DNA of 45,533 nt from contig JAQDNC010000009.1 in the NCBI GenBank assembly GCA_027660625.1, positions 54,133 to 99,665 on the forward strand, written 5' to 3'. The stretch is from Coriobacteriaceae bacterium AM100-PB1-1D-6A. Lineage in GTDB: Bacteria > Actinomycetota > Coriobacteriia > Coriobacteriales > Coriobacteriaceae. Below, one piece after another: positions 24,368 to 32,574 of this stretch; positions within the stretch are counted from its first letter, which is position 1, and the number at the start of each line of letters is the position of its first letter. The translations under genes were made by a program, and so were the position numbers. Under the pieces are notes generated by a model that had not been told where the DNA came from, searched no databases, and worked only from the letters and a program-made list of their open reading frames with translations.

Positions 24368-24448
24368 CGATACATACATACGCTTGAACGGTATTTACTA
24401 CCGTTCACCGAATTCATTGACAAACGATTCGACAGACAGTATGTATCG
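24368..24448. promoter_or_regulatory. Nested palindromes, operator-like, upstream of the sialate operon
   Basis: TGAACGGTA (24385-24393) and TACCGTTCA (24399-24407) are perfect 9-bp complements with a 5-nt spacer, the geometry of a dimeric repressor site. Around them CGATACATAC (24368-24377) and GTATGTATCG (24439-24448) form a second, wider perfect 10-bp inverted pair. The inner site overlaps the -10 side of the upstream candidate promoter. NanR-type regulators of the RpiR or GntR families control sialate operons elsewhere, but no regulator gene lies in this window. Confidence 0.55.
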
Positions 24449-24565
24449 ACGAGGTGAGATATCAGTCTTCGTCAACCCGCAGGATAGCAGGGTTATTCAC
24501 CATGGCTAGTCAAACGTTTTAGCGTTAATAAAACCCGAAATCAGCAGGTAATCGCCGCGAAATAA

Positions 24566-24588
24566 ATGATTGAAAATCAGCCAATCAT
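24566..24588 (-). terminator. Weak terminator-like hairpin after uvrC
   Basis: The 7-bp arms ATGATTG (24566-24572) and CAATCAT (24582-24588) enclose a 9-nt loop. The minus-strand continuation is TTATTTCGCGG. The stem is AT-rich and the U-tract short, so activity is uncertain. It lies about 25 nt after the uvrC stop. Confidence 0.4.
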
Positions 24589-24613
24589 GTATATCAGTTG
24601 TTTAGAAGCGCGT

Positions 24614-26560
24614 TTAGTTTTCGGAACGGCTGGCCGATGCTTGGGCGCGCTCGGCATTCCATGCAACAAGTGCCTCGTGGACCGCTTTGGCGACATCGGC
24701 CGGAACGCCTCGAACTTCCGCAATCTCCTGCTCGCTTGCCGCGCGCAAACGCTTCATCGAGCCAAAATGGCGCATAATGGCACGTTTTCTGGTGGGTCCC
24801 ACGCCCGGAACGTCGTCAAGCACCGAAACCGTCATAGCCTTATCGCGCAACTCGCGATGGAACGTAATCGCAAATCGGTGGGATTCATCGCGAACCTGCT
24901 TGATCAGATAAAGCGAAGCGGAGCCGGTCGGCAGCACGACGGGGGTCTCGTCCCACGGCACGAAAACTTCCTCATCGGCCTTTGCCAAGCCACAAACTGG
25001 TATATCGAGGCCAAGCGCCTCAAGTTGCTTAATTGCAGCGGTCAATTGCGGTTTGCCGCCATCGACAACGAGCAAATCGGGGCGCGAGCCAAAGCGCTCG
25101 TCCGCCATGCGCTCGGGAGCATAGCGACGCCCCAGAACCTCGGACAACGATACGAAGTCGTTCGCCTCGTCCAATTCGGCCTGAATTTTAAAGCGACGAT
25201 ACTGGCCCTTGTCGGCACGGCCGTTGGTAAATACCACCATCGAAGCGACGGTAAAGGTGCCGTGCAACGTCGAGATATCGAAGCACTCGATGCGCAACGG
25301 CGGCGCAGGCAGCGCCAGCGCGCTTTCGAGCTCCAGGAGCGCCTGATTAGTGCGATCGTCAGCATACCCCGTGCGCATCATGTAGCGCATGAGGGCATGG
25401 CGCGCATTTTTGGAAGCCATATCGAGCAGGCGGTGCTTTTCGCCGCGCTGCGGCCTATGGAGATGGCAAGAGCGTTCGCGCTTGCCCGCAAGCCACTCCC
25501 CCAACGCTTCGGCGTCCTCAAGCTCGACAGAGAGATTGATCTCGGCTGGAATATCAGCCGTCTCGTCGTAATAGCGCTTAAGAAAGCCCGATTGAAGCTC
25601 TTCCTCGTCGACATCCAGGCCTTTATCGAGGATGAACTCACAAGTTCGAACCGTTCGGCCCTCGCGAACGACAAAGACACAGGCGGCAGAGATAGTCTCT
25701 TCGCGATAGAAGCCGATGACGTCGATATCGACGCTCGATGGAAAAACGACCTGTTGGCGATCGTCCAGGCCCCTAATGACTTCCAGGCGACGCTTGACGC
25801 GCGCCGCACGCTCAAAATCGAGCGTCTCGGCTGCCTCCGTCATCTCGGACGTAAGCTCGTCAACGACATCCTTGCGATGGCCCGACAAGAAACGTTCGAC
25901 ACGTTTGACGTTCTTGGCATAGTCGGCAGGGGAAATCGCGCCGATGCATGCGCCCGGCCCGCGCCCGACATGGTAGTCAAAGCAGGGACGCCCGTTTTGC
26001 GCGCAAATCATATTGACGATGTCTTCTTCGCCCTTATGAGATTCGACGATGCGGCGGCAGCGGCGCCATTCCGCACAGGATGCCGAGCAAATAGGAATAA
26101 CCTTGCGTAGCGTATCGATGGTCTCACGCGCCGCACGGCTATCGGTATAGGGGCCAAAATAGCGCGTTCCCGGTTTATGACGCTCTCGCGTGTATTTAAT
26201 AGCCGGAAACAAGTCGCTCTTGGTAATGGCGATAAAGGGATAGCTTTTATCGTCTTTGAGATCGACGTTAAAGTACGGATGGTACTGGCCAATCAGATTG
26301 CGCTCGAGCACCAATGCCTCGTGCTCGGTCTCCACCACGATATAGTCGAAGCTCGCCACCAGCTGCATCATGAGCGGGATCTTTTGACGCTCGTCCTGCA
26401 GCGTCACGTATTGACGCATACGGGCACGCAGGTTTTTTGCCTTGCCCACATAGATGACATCACCCTTGGCATCTTTCCAAAGGTAGCAGCCGGGTTGCGT
26501 GGGAACGCGCGAAACCTGCTCGGCAAGTGTTGGAATGTTGTCGTGACCTGCCACGCGCAC
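24614..26560 (-). CDS. uvrC: Excinuclease ABC subunit UvrC
   Basis: Makes the two incisions flanking a DNA lesion after UvrB loading in nucleotide excision repair. The 648-residue protein has an N-terminal GIY-YIG nuclease (about 24-105, with GCYLWKDAKGDVIYVGKA) and a cysteine-containing segment (PICSASCAEWRRC...CFDYHVGRGPGACIG). A UVR motif lies near 215-250. An RNase H-like domain follows (DISTLHGTFTVASMVV, then LLVVDGGKPQ), and tandem helix-hairpin-helices end the protein (VPGVGPTRKRAIMRHFGSM). The GTG start follows the murJ stop with no gap; another GTG 6 nt later is possible. In related actinobacteria rapZ follows uvrC; here the sialate unit intervenes. Confidence 0.95.
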   Translation of the reverse strand: MRVAGHDNIPTLAEQVSRVPTQPGCYLWKDAKGDVIYVGKAKNLRARMRQYVTLQDERQKIPLMMQLVASFDYIVVETEHEALVLERNLIGQYHPYFNVDLKDDKSYPFIAITKSDLFPAIKYTRERHKPGTRYFGPYTDSRAARETIDTLRKVIPICSASCAEWRRCRRIVESHKGEEDIVNMICAQNGRPCFDYHVGRGPGACIGAISPADYAKNVKRVERFLSGHRKDVVDELTSEMTEAAETLDFERAARVKRRLEVIRGLDDRQQVVFPSSVDIDVIGFYREETISAACVFVVREGRTVRTCEFILDKGLDVDEEELQSGFLKRYYDETADIPAEINLSVELEDAEALGEWLAGKRERSCHLHRPQRGEKHRLLDMASKNARHALMRYMMRTGYADDRTNQALLELESALALPAPPLRIECFDISTLHGTFTVASMVVFTNGRADKGQYRRFKIQAELDEANDFVSLSEVLGRRYAPERMADERFGSRPDLLVVDGGKPQLTAAIKQLEALGLDIPVCGLAKADEEVFVPWDETPVVLPTGSASLYLIKQVRDESHRFAITFHRELRDKAMTVSVLDDVPGVGPTRKRAIMRHFGSMKRLRAASEQEIAEVRGVPADVAKAVHEALVAWNAERAQASASRSEN

Positions 26561-28864
26561 CTACTTGCGACGAAGCAGCGCCGAGACCTCGGGCATCTTA
26601 AAGACGAAGGCAAGACCAAAAGTTACAGCGAGCGAGACGACGCCTGCAACACAAACGTAGCCCAGGGTAATGAGGATCGAGCTGCCAAGCGCTCCGACAA
26701 AGTGCTCAAGTGCCCACATGACGCCGGCGCCCGCGGCAGCGCCCAAGCCACCGAACAGTAGGCCGAAGAAACCGCCATGCAGGATAGACTTGACCTGAAG
26801 GCCATGCAGACGACGGCGCAGCCACCACAGTGAGCATCCGACCAAGACCACGTAGTCAACGACGTACGAAAGCGCAATTGCCGGCATACCGTAGCCCAGC
26901 ACCACGCCAAACAGCAGCACAGAACCGGCCTGGCCGATAGCGGAGTACAGGCAATAGCGGCTATAAGGTTTCATATCGAGCAGGGCCGAGAAGCTCTTCT
27001 GCATCAGCACGACCACGCCGTAGAGCGGCAGGGAAAGTGCCAGATAGATAAGGAACTCCGACACCAGCGCCACACCGGATTCATCGAACTTGCCGGCGCA
27101 GTAGATCATGTTGAGCGGACGGGCGAAGACGATCAGATACATCGCAAACGGAATCAGGAAGAAGAGCATCTGGGCGACACCGCGCGAAATGCCCGTGCGG
27201 ACGCTGTCGTAATCCTTCTCCTGCGCATCGTGAGAGAGTTCGGTATAGAGTGCCGTCGAAAGCGAGGCGGCGATCAGCGCATAGGGCAATGTGTACCACA
27301 GGCGCGCATATGCGATGACGGAAGGGCCGGTCTCGGGCTGCACCACCAGCGCGGCGGCATTGGTAATGGAGGTCGAGACAAACATGCACACCGTGGCGAG
27401 CAGCGTCGGGATACCAAGCGCGATCGTCTGTCGCAGCGCGGGATCCTTAAAGTCGATATGGATATGAGGATGCACGCCATGCTTGCCAAGCGCGGGAATC
27501 TGGCAGGCCATCTGGACAAAGACGCCGAGGGTCGTACCAACTGCGATCAAGATAATACCGGCCTGCTCGCCAAATTGTGCAGACACGGGAGCAAAGCCCA
27601 TAAAGCTGGCGATGACGATGACATTGTTGAGAACCGGGGCAAACGTCGACCAGAAATAGTCGCGGTGTGCGTTGAGAACGCCCGAGAACACCGAGCCCAA
27701 GCCATAAAACAGAATTTGAATAGCAAAGAAGCGGAACATGAACGCAGCGGTATCCATGCTGCCGCCATCGCCCGAAAGGAACGACTGCGTCCAAATAAAG
27801 CCGGGAGCAAACACGGTGCCCAGCAGCGAGATACCGCCCAGCAGCAGAAGCAGAATACCAAGCAGGTTGCCGACATACTCGTTCGATGCCTCGCGACCCT
27901 GCTCGCGCCTCACACCCATATACACCGGCAAAAACGCCGTAACGAGCATGCCGCCCATCACGAGCTCGTAGAGCATGTTGGGCAGGTTGTTGGCAACCTG
28001 ATAGGAGGACGAGAGCAGCGACATACCGATGGCGGCCGCCATGGCCCACGTGCGGATAAACCCGGTGACACGCGACACGATGGTCAGCACGGTCATAAGG
28101 CCAGCAGAACGACCAACCGTGGAGTAGTCCGACGAACCCATATCGTCTACGTCGTCCTGAGAGTCCTCATAAACCTCATCTTGTGGCGGCAAATCGTCCA
28201 CGACGGCAAAGGAGCCGGTCATCGCAAAGGGATCGTCAACCAAAACGGCGTCATCAGCAGGTGCGGCGTCATCGCTGTTCGGCATGTTGTTACCGGATAC
28301 GGCATCATCATCGAATATGGCATGGTCGCCAAACACCGTGTCAACTTCATTGGCGGCGACGGTTCGGGCAGAAAACGACAGAGGGTCCCAGTCGTCATCA
28401 CCGTCGATGGCCACGCCCTCGACGGGATCGGTCGAACCAAGCGGCGACCATTCGTCATCCGAAAGAAGCGGTTCGCCATCATCATGAGCCGTGGGCTTGG
28501 CGGAATGAGCGGCAGGAGCGCTCTGCGGTGTGCTCTTTCCCTGGGCTGCCATCAAAAACACCGCCGTCTCATCGGGACGCGGCTCACGAGGAGCCTCGGA
28601 GGCGATCGGCATCACGCTGGCGCTCGATTGAGCGGCGGCCAAAAAGACAGCCGTCTCATCGGGACGAGCCGAAGAAAGAACCGTACGGGGAAGTGCCGTG
28701 CCGGCACCGGCGGCACGCAAGTACACGGCCGTCTCGCCCGGGTCAGCGGCAGCGGACCAGGCGTTTCGAATCTCGTTATCGAACGAAGCGGCCTCGGGCG
28801 CGGGCGTCTGAGGAGCCGACCCTTTTGCAAAGTGAGCTCCGCGCTTTGATTCTTCCTGCGGCAT
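26561..28864 (-). CDS. murJ: Lipid II flippase MurJ (MviN family) with a long acidic N-terminal extension
   Basis: Flips lipid-linked peptidoglycan precursor across the membrane. The 767-residue protein has a membrane core from about residue 250 on. It shows MurJ segments such as RVTGFIRTWAMAAAIG, NNLPNMLYELVMGGMLVTAFLPV and about 14 hydrophobic helices. Residues 1-250 form an acidic, low-complexity cytosolic tail. It contains three copies of a [P/D]-x-ETAV-[F/Y]-L-x-AA motif (41-52, 67-78 and 96-107) and two copies of a DD[E/D]W-x-PL motif (136-142 and 156-162). Classical MurJ lacks this tail; mycobacterial MurJ carries extra cytosolic domains bound by an FHA protein. uvrC follows with no gap and ybaK precedes it by 3 nt. 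Confidence 0.92.
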   Translation of the reverse strand: MPQEESKRGAHFAKGSAPQTPAPEAASFDNEIRNAWSAAADPGETAVYLRAAGAGTALPRTVLSSARPDETAVFLAAAQSSASVMPIASEAPREPRPDETAVFLMAAQGKSTPQSAPAAHSAKPTAHDDGEPLLSDDEWSPLGSTDPVEGVAIDGDDDWDPLSFSARTVAANEVDTVFGDHAIFDDDAVSGNNMPNSDDAAPADDAVLVDDPFAMTGSFAVVDDLPPQDEVYEDSQDDVDDMGSSDYSTVGRSAGLMTVLTIVSRVTGFIRTWAMAAAIGMSLLSSSYQVANNLPNMLYELVMGGMLVTAFLPVYMGVRREQGREASNEYVGNLLGILLLLLGGISLLGTVFAPGFIWTQSFLSGDGGSMDTAAFMFRFFAIQILFYGLGSVFSGVLNAHRDYFWSTFAPVLNNVIVIASFMGFAPVSAQFGEQAGIILIAVGTTLGVFVQMACQIPALGKHGVHPHIHIDFKDPALRQTIALGIPTLLATVCMFVSTSITNAAALVVQPETGPSVIAYARLWYTLPYALIAASLSTALYTELSHDAQEKDYDSVRTGISRGVAQMLFFLIPFAMYLIVFARPLNMIYCAGKFDESGVALVSEFLIYLALSLPLYGVVVLMQKSFSALLDMKPYSRYCLYSAIGQAGSVLLFGVVLGYGMPAIALSYVVDYVVLVGCSLWWLRRRLHGLQVKSILHGGFFGLLFGGLGAAAGAGVMWALEHFVGALGSSILITLGYVCVAGVVSLAVTFGLAFVFKMPEVSALLRRK

Positions 28865-28867
28865 CGC

Positions 28868-29368
28868 TCAGTCCTCTCTCGTGATCGGGGCAACCGTCGC
28901 CCCGCAAAATGCAACTAAGTCATCGGGAGCAAGCTCAAGCTGATAGCCGCGCTTGCCACCCGAGATAAAAATGGTATCCCAAAGGACGCATGTCTCATCG
29001 ATCAGAGTCCGGAAGCGTTTTTTCATACCGACCGGACTGCAACCGCCGCGGACATACCCCGTCGCGGCAAGCAAATCTTTGACATGCATCATGGTCAGCG
29101 ACTTTTCGCCTGCGGCGCGCGCGGCGGCCTTGAGGTCGAGCTCGTCGGCAACGGGAATGCAGCACACGACATGGTCGTTGGACGGCGTCGTGCAGACCAG
29201 GGTCTTAAATCCCTGACCGGGCTCCTCGCCAAGCTGCTCGGAAATCGCGACGCCCAGCCCCGACGATTCGTCGTCATCGTCTTCGTACGTATGGAGAACA
29301 TAGGGGATGCCGGCGCTTTCCAGCTCACGCATGGCGTTGGTCTTTGGCGTCTTCACGGCCTTCGGCAT
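28868..29368 (-). CDS. ybaK: Cys-tRNA(Pro)/Cys-tRNA(Cys) deacylase YbaK/EbsC family
   Basis: Hydrolyses cysteine mischarged onto tRNA(Pro), preventing Pro-to-Cys errors. The 166-residue single-domain protein shows the YbaK pattern: KTNAMRELESAGIPYVLHTY at the N-terminus, a conserved lysine in the FKTLVCTT strand, and the signature GYVRGGCSPVGMKKRF. SGGKRGYQLELAPDDLV comes near the end. It heads a ybaK-murJ-uvrC unit on the minus strand, with the uvrA terminator upstream. Confidence 0.92.
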   Translation of the reverse strand: MPKAVKTPKTNAMRELESAGIPYVLHTYEDDDDESSGLGVAISEQLGEEPGQGFKTLVCTTPSNDHVVCCIPVADELDLKAAARAAGEKSLTMMHVKDLLAATGYVRGGCSPVGMKKRFRTLIDETCVLWDTIFISGGKRGYQLELAPDDLVAFCGATVAPITRED

Positions 29369-29439
29369 GGCATATCCTTTCCCTCATATAAGAACGCAAT
29401 TTTTAAGTATATGTCCATTTGCGCGGCATACGCTATCTC

Positions 29440-29482
29440 GACAAAGAGAGCGCCACCGAATCGCAAGGAATCGGCGGCGCTC
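29440..29482 (-). terminator. Intrinsic terminator of uvrA
   Basis: GAGCGCCACCGA (29448-29459) and TCGGCGGCGCTC (29471-29482) form a 12-bp stem. As minus-strand RNA the single mismatch becomes a G-U pair. It is followed by TCTTTGTC and lies about 22 nt after the uvrA stop. Confidence 0.7.
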
Positions 29483-29504
29483 ATGTTTCAAAAACACCTA
29501 TGTA

Positions 29505-32381
29505 TTAGGCATCGAGTTGCGCTTGACGCTCCTTATCGCGTTTGAGCAACGGCGCCAAGAACTTGCCGGTATAGCTCTGCGGGCATGCCGCAGCCTGCTC
29601 TGGCGTACCCGAGACCACGACAGTTCCGCCACCGTTGCCACCCTCGGGACCCATATCGATCAGACGGTCGGCGACCTTGATGACATCGAGGTTGTGCTCG
29701 ATCACCAACACCGTATTGCCCGCATCGACTAGACGCTGCAACACATCAAGTAACTGGCGAACGTCCTCAAAATGAAGACCGGTCGTAGGCTCGTCCAAAA
29801 TATAGAACGTCTTACCCGTCTGACGGCGATGAAGCTCCTTGGCGAGCTTTACGCGCTGCGCCTCACCACCCGAGAGCGTCGTGGCGGGCTGGCCCAAGCT
29901 CACATAACCTAGGCCGACGTCATACAGGGTTTGAAGCTTTCGCTTGATCTGCGGAATATTCCCAAAGAAAGCCAGTGCCTCGGCCACGCTCATGTCAAGT
30001 ACGTCCGAGATAGTCTTGCCACGATAGGTAACCTCGAGCGTCTCGCGGTTATAGCGCTTGCCGCCACAAGCCTCGCAGGGAACATAAATATCGGGAAGAA
30101 AGTGCATCTCAATCTTGATCTGGCCGTCGCCCTTGCACGCCTCGCAGCGTCCGCCGCTCACATTAAAGGAGAAGCGTCCCGGCGAGTAGCCACGCGCCTT
30201 CGACTCCGGCGTGCTCGCAAACAGCGCGCGCAGATCATCCCACAGGCCAATATAGGTCGCAGGGTTCGAACGCGGCGTGCGACCGATCGGCGACTGGTCA
30301 ATGTCGATCACCTTATCGATGCACTCGATGCCCTCAATCTTCTTGTACGGACCCACGGGACGCGTCGAACGGTGGATGGCATTCGTAAGCGCGGGCGCAA
30401 TCGTATCGGTGACCAGGGAGCTCTTGCCCGATCCCGAAACACCGGTAACGACTGTGAGCGTACCGAACTCAATCTTGGCGGTAACGTTTTTGAGGTTGTT
30501 GGCGCGGGCGCCCGTGATCTTAAGGCAGCCGCGGCCGGGCTTGCGGCGCTCGTCTGGCACGCGGATCATCCGCTTGCCGGTCAAATAAGCACCCGTCATG
30601 GAATCGGGGCACGCCATGATATCGGCAGGCGTTCCCGCGGCGACCACGTGCCCGCCGTTGACGCCCGCGCCTGGCCCCATATCGATCACATAGTCGGCAG
30701 CGCGAATCGTGTCCTCATCGTGTTCAACGACGATAACGGTGTTGCCGATATCGCGCAGGCGCTCGAGTGTCTTAATCAGCCGCTCGTTGTCGCGCTGGTG
30801 AAGACCAATCGAAGGCTCGTCCAGAATATAGAGAACGCCCATGAGGCCCGCACCGATCTGCGTAGCCAGGCGAATGCGCTGCGCCTCACCGCCGGAAAGC
30901 GTCGCCGAAGCACGATCGAGCGTCAGATAATCAAGGCCGACATCAACCAGAAAACGCAAGCGTTCCAAGATTTCCTTGACGATACGACCGCCGATGAATT
31001 GTTGACGCTCGGTGAGCTCAAGGTCCTCAAAAAACTCGAGCGACTCGCGGCACGACAGGCAACAAACCTCATAAATGGACTTGCCGCCCACGGTGACGGC
31101 GAGCATCTCGGGGCGCAGGCGAGCACCATGGCAGCTCGAACACGGCTCCTCGCGAATGTACTTCTCCAGGCGCGCCTTAGTGTTCTCGTTGGTCGTCTCG
31201 GTATAGCGCTCGTACAGGATATTGCGCACGCCCGAAAACTTGGTGTCCCACTGGCTGCGACGACCGTCGAGCTTTTGATAGTCCACCGAAATCTTCTTGT
31301 CGCCCATGCCATCCAAAAATGCACGGCGCACTCGCGGAGGTAGGTCTTCCCACGGTGTATCCGCGCTCACCTTAAAGTGCTTACAGACCGCGGCGAAGAT
31401 CTGGGGGTAGTAGTTCGAATTGCCGAACAGGCTTCCAAAGACCCCATCGGCAATCGACTTCGACGGGTCCTCAATCAGCGCCTCGGCATCGACCGTTTTC
31501 TTAAAGCCCAGACCATCGCACTCGGGACACGCACCATAGGGCGCGTTGAACGAAAAGTCGCGGGGTTGTAGGTCGTCGATGGAGTGCCCGTGCTCCGGGC
31601 ACGCCAGAGCCAACGAATACTCCAGCAGCTCGCCCTCGGTTCCCTCGGGAGCATCGCGATCGGGCAGCATGTACACGTTCACATTGCCGTGTGCCAAGGC
31701 AGTCGCCTGTTCAACCGACTCGGCGATACGGCCCAGAGAGTTTTCCCGAATCACGATGCGGTCGACTACGACCTCGATATCGTGCTTGAACTTTTTGTCC
31801 AGATCGATGGGGTCGTCGAGCGAGCGTACTTCGCCGTCGACACGCACGCGGCTAAAGCCCTCAGCCCGAAGATCCTCGAACAATTTTGCGTACTCGCCTT
31901 TGCGCCCGCGCACCACCGGTGCCAGCACAAACGCACGACGACCCTCTCCCGCTGCCAGGACCTTATCGGCGACCTGGTCGGTGGTCTGGCGTTCGATAAC
32001 GCGACCGCACTCGGGGCAGTGTGGCGTGCCCACGCGTGCAAAAAGCAAGCGAAGGTAGTCATAAATCTCAGTTACAGTACCCACCGTCGAGCGCGGATTC
32101 TTGGACGTCGTCTTCTGATCGATCGAGACGGCCGGCGAAAGGCCGTCGATCGAGTCTAGATCGGGCTTGTCCATCTGGCCTAAAAACTGGCGCGCATAAC
32201 TCGACAGGCTTTCCACGTAGCGACGCTGACCCTCGGCATAGATCGTGTCAAACGCCAGCGAGCTCTTGCCCGAGCCCGAAAGACCGGTAATGACCACGAG
32301 CTCGTCGCGCGGGATGGAAACATCGATATTGCGCAGGTTGTGTTCGCGCGCACCACGGATAACGATAGAAGAATCAGACAT
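29505..32381 (-). CDS. uvrA: Excinuclease ABC subunit UvrA
   Basis: Damage-recognition ATPase of nucleotide excision repair; it loads UvrB onto lesions. The 958-residue length is typical. It has two ABC cassettes: an N-terminal Walker [11 protein letters not shown] (about 33-42) and a second [11 protein letters not shown] near 650. Two LSGGEAQR signatures are present, along with zinc-binding CxxC pairs ([15 protein letters not shown]...[14 protein letters not shown]...[10 protein letters not shown]). The ATG has AGGAGG and AAGGAG upstream. A LexA-box-like sequence lies 62 nt upstream. The ltaS-like gene is transcribed divergently. Confidence 0.96.
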   Translation of the reverse strand: MSDSSIVIRGAREHNLRNIDVSIPRDELVVITGLSGSGKSSLAFDTIYAEGQRRYVESLSSYARQFLGQMDKPDLDSIDGLSPAVSIDQKTTSKNPRSTVGTVTEIYDYLRLLFARVGTPHCPECGRVIERQTTDQVADKVLAAGEGRRAFVLAPVVRGRKGEYAKLFEDLRAEGFSRVRVDGEVRSLDDPIDLDKKFKHDIEVVVDRIVIRENSLGRIAESVEQATALAHGNVNVYMLPDRDAPEGTEGELLEYSLALACPEHGHSIDDLQPRDFSFNAPYGACPECDGLGFKKTVDAEALIEDPSKSIADGVFGSLFGNSNYYPQIFAAVCKHFKVSADTPWEDLPPRVRRAFLDGMGDKKISVDYQKLDGRRSQWDTKFSGVRNILYERYTETTNENTKARLEKYIREEPCSSCHGARLRPEMLAVTVGGKSIYEVCCLSCRESLEFFEDLELTERQQFIGGRIVKEILERLRFLVDVGLDYLTLDRASATLSGGEAQRIRLATQIGAGLMGVLYILDEPSIGLHQRDNERLIKTLERLRDIGNTVIVVEHDEDTIRAADYVIDMGPGAGVNGGHVVAAGTPADIMACPDSMTGAYLTGKRMIRVPDERRKPGRGCLKITGARANNLKNVTAKIEFGTLTVVTGVSGSGKSSLVTDTIAPALTNAIHRSTRPVGPYKKIEGIECIDKVIDIDQSPIGRTPRSNPATYIGLWDDLRALFASTPESKARGYSPGRFSFNVSGGRCEACKGDGQIKIEMHFLPDIYVPCEACGGKRYNRETLEVTYRGKTISDVLDMSVAEALAFFGNIPQIKRKLQTLYDVGLGYVSLGQPATTLSGGEAQRVKLAKELHRRQTGKTFYILDEPTTGLHFEDVRQLLDVLQRLVDAGNTVLVIEHNLDVIKVADRLIDMGPEGGNGGGTVVVSGTPEQAAACPQSYTGKFLAPLLKRDKERQAQLDA

Positions 32382-32574
32382 GGAAGCTCCTTGCCTCCTA
32401 TAACCTCAAATCACACTGTCGATGAGTTTAACGCACTCAACGCGCACAGATGTTCGTAATACAAGATTCGCAGACCTTTTGCTTTGCGTGTCGGGTGCTT
32501 TGTTTCTCGAAATGCCGTGGAAAGGTTAGAGTAATCTAAAACTGAACTTAATTTGCTGTAACAGAGGAACGTCC
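32382..32574. promoter_or_regulatory. Divergent intergenic region between uvrA and the LTA-synthase-like gene, with a LexA-box-like site
   Basis: The sequence CGAACATCTGTGCG, read on the minus strand at 32443-32456, matches 12 of 14 positions of the Bacillus-type LexA/DinR box CGAACRNRYGTTYG. It lies 62 nt upstream of uvrA, a classical SOS gene. On the plus-strand side a small TTAGA-GTAA-TCTAA palindrome lies near 32526-32539, before the AGAGGA ribosome site of the sulfatase-fold gene. No strong -35/-10 pair is evident for either gene. Confidence 0.4.

Noticed and set aside
24249..24613. A regulator gene or small protein in the gap between uvrC and the sialate operon
   Set aside because: No open frame with a ribosome site was found. 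The stretch is AT-rich, with operator-like palindromes and promoter-like boxes, so it is treated as regulatory.
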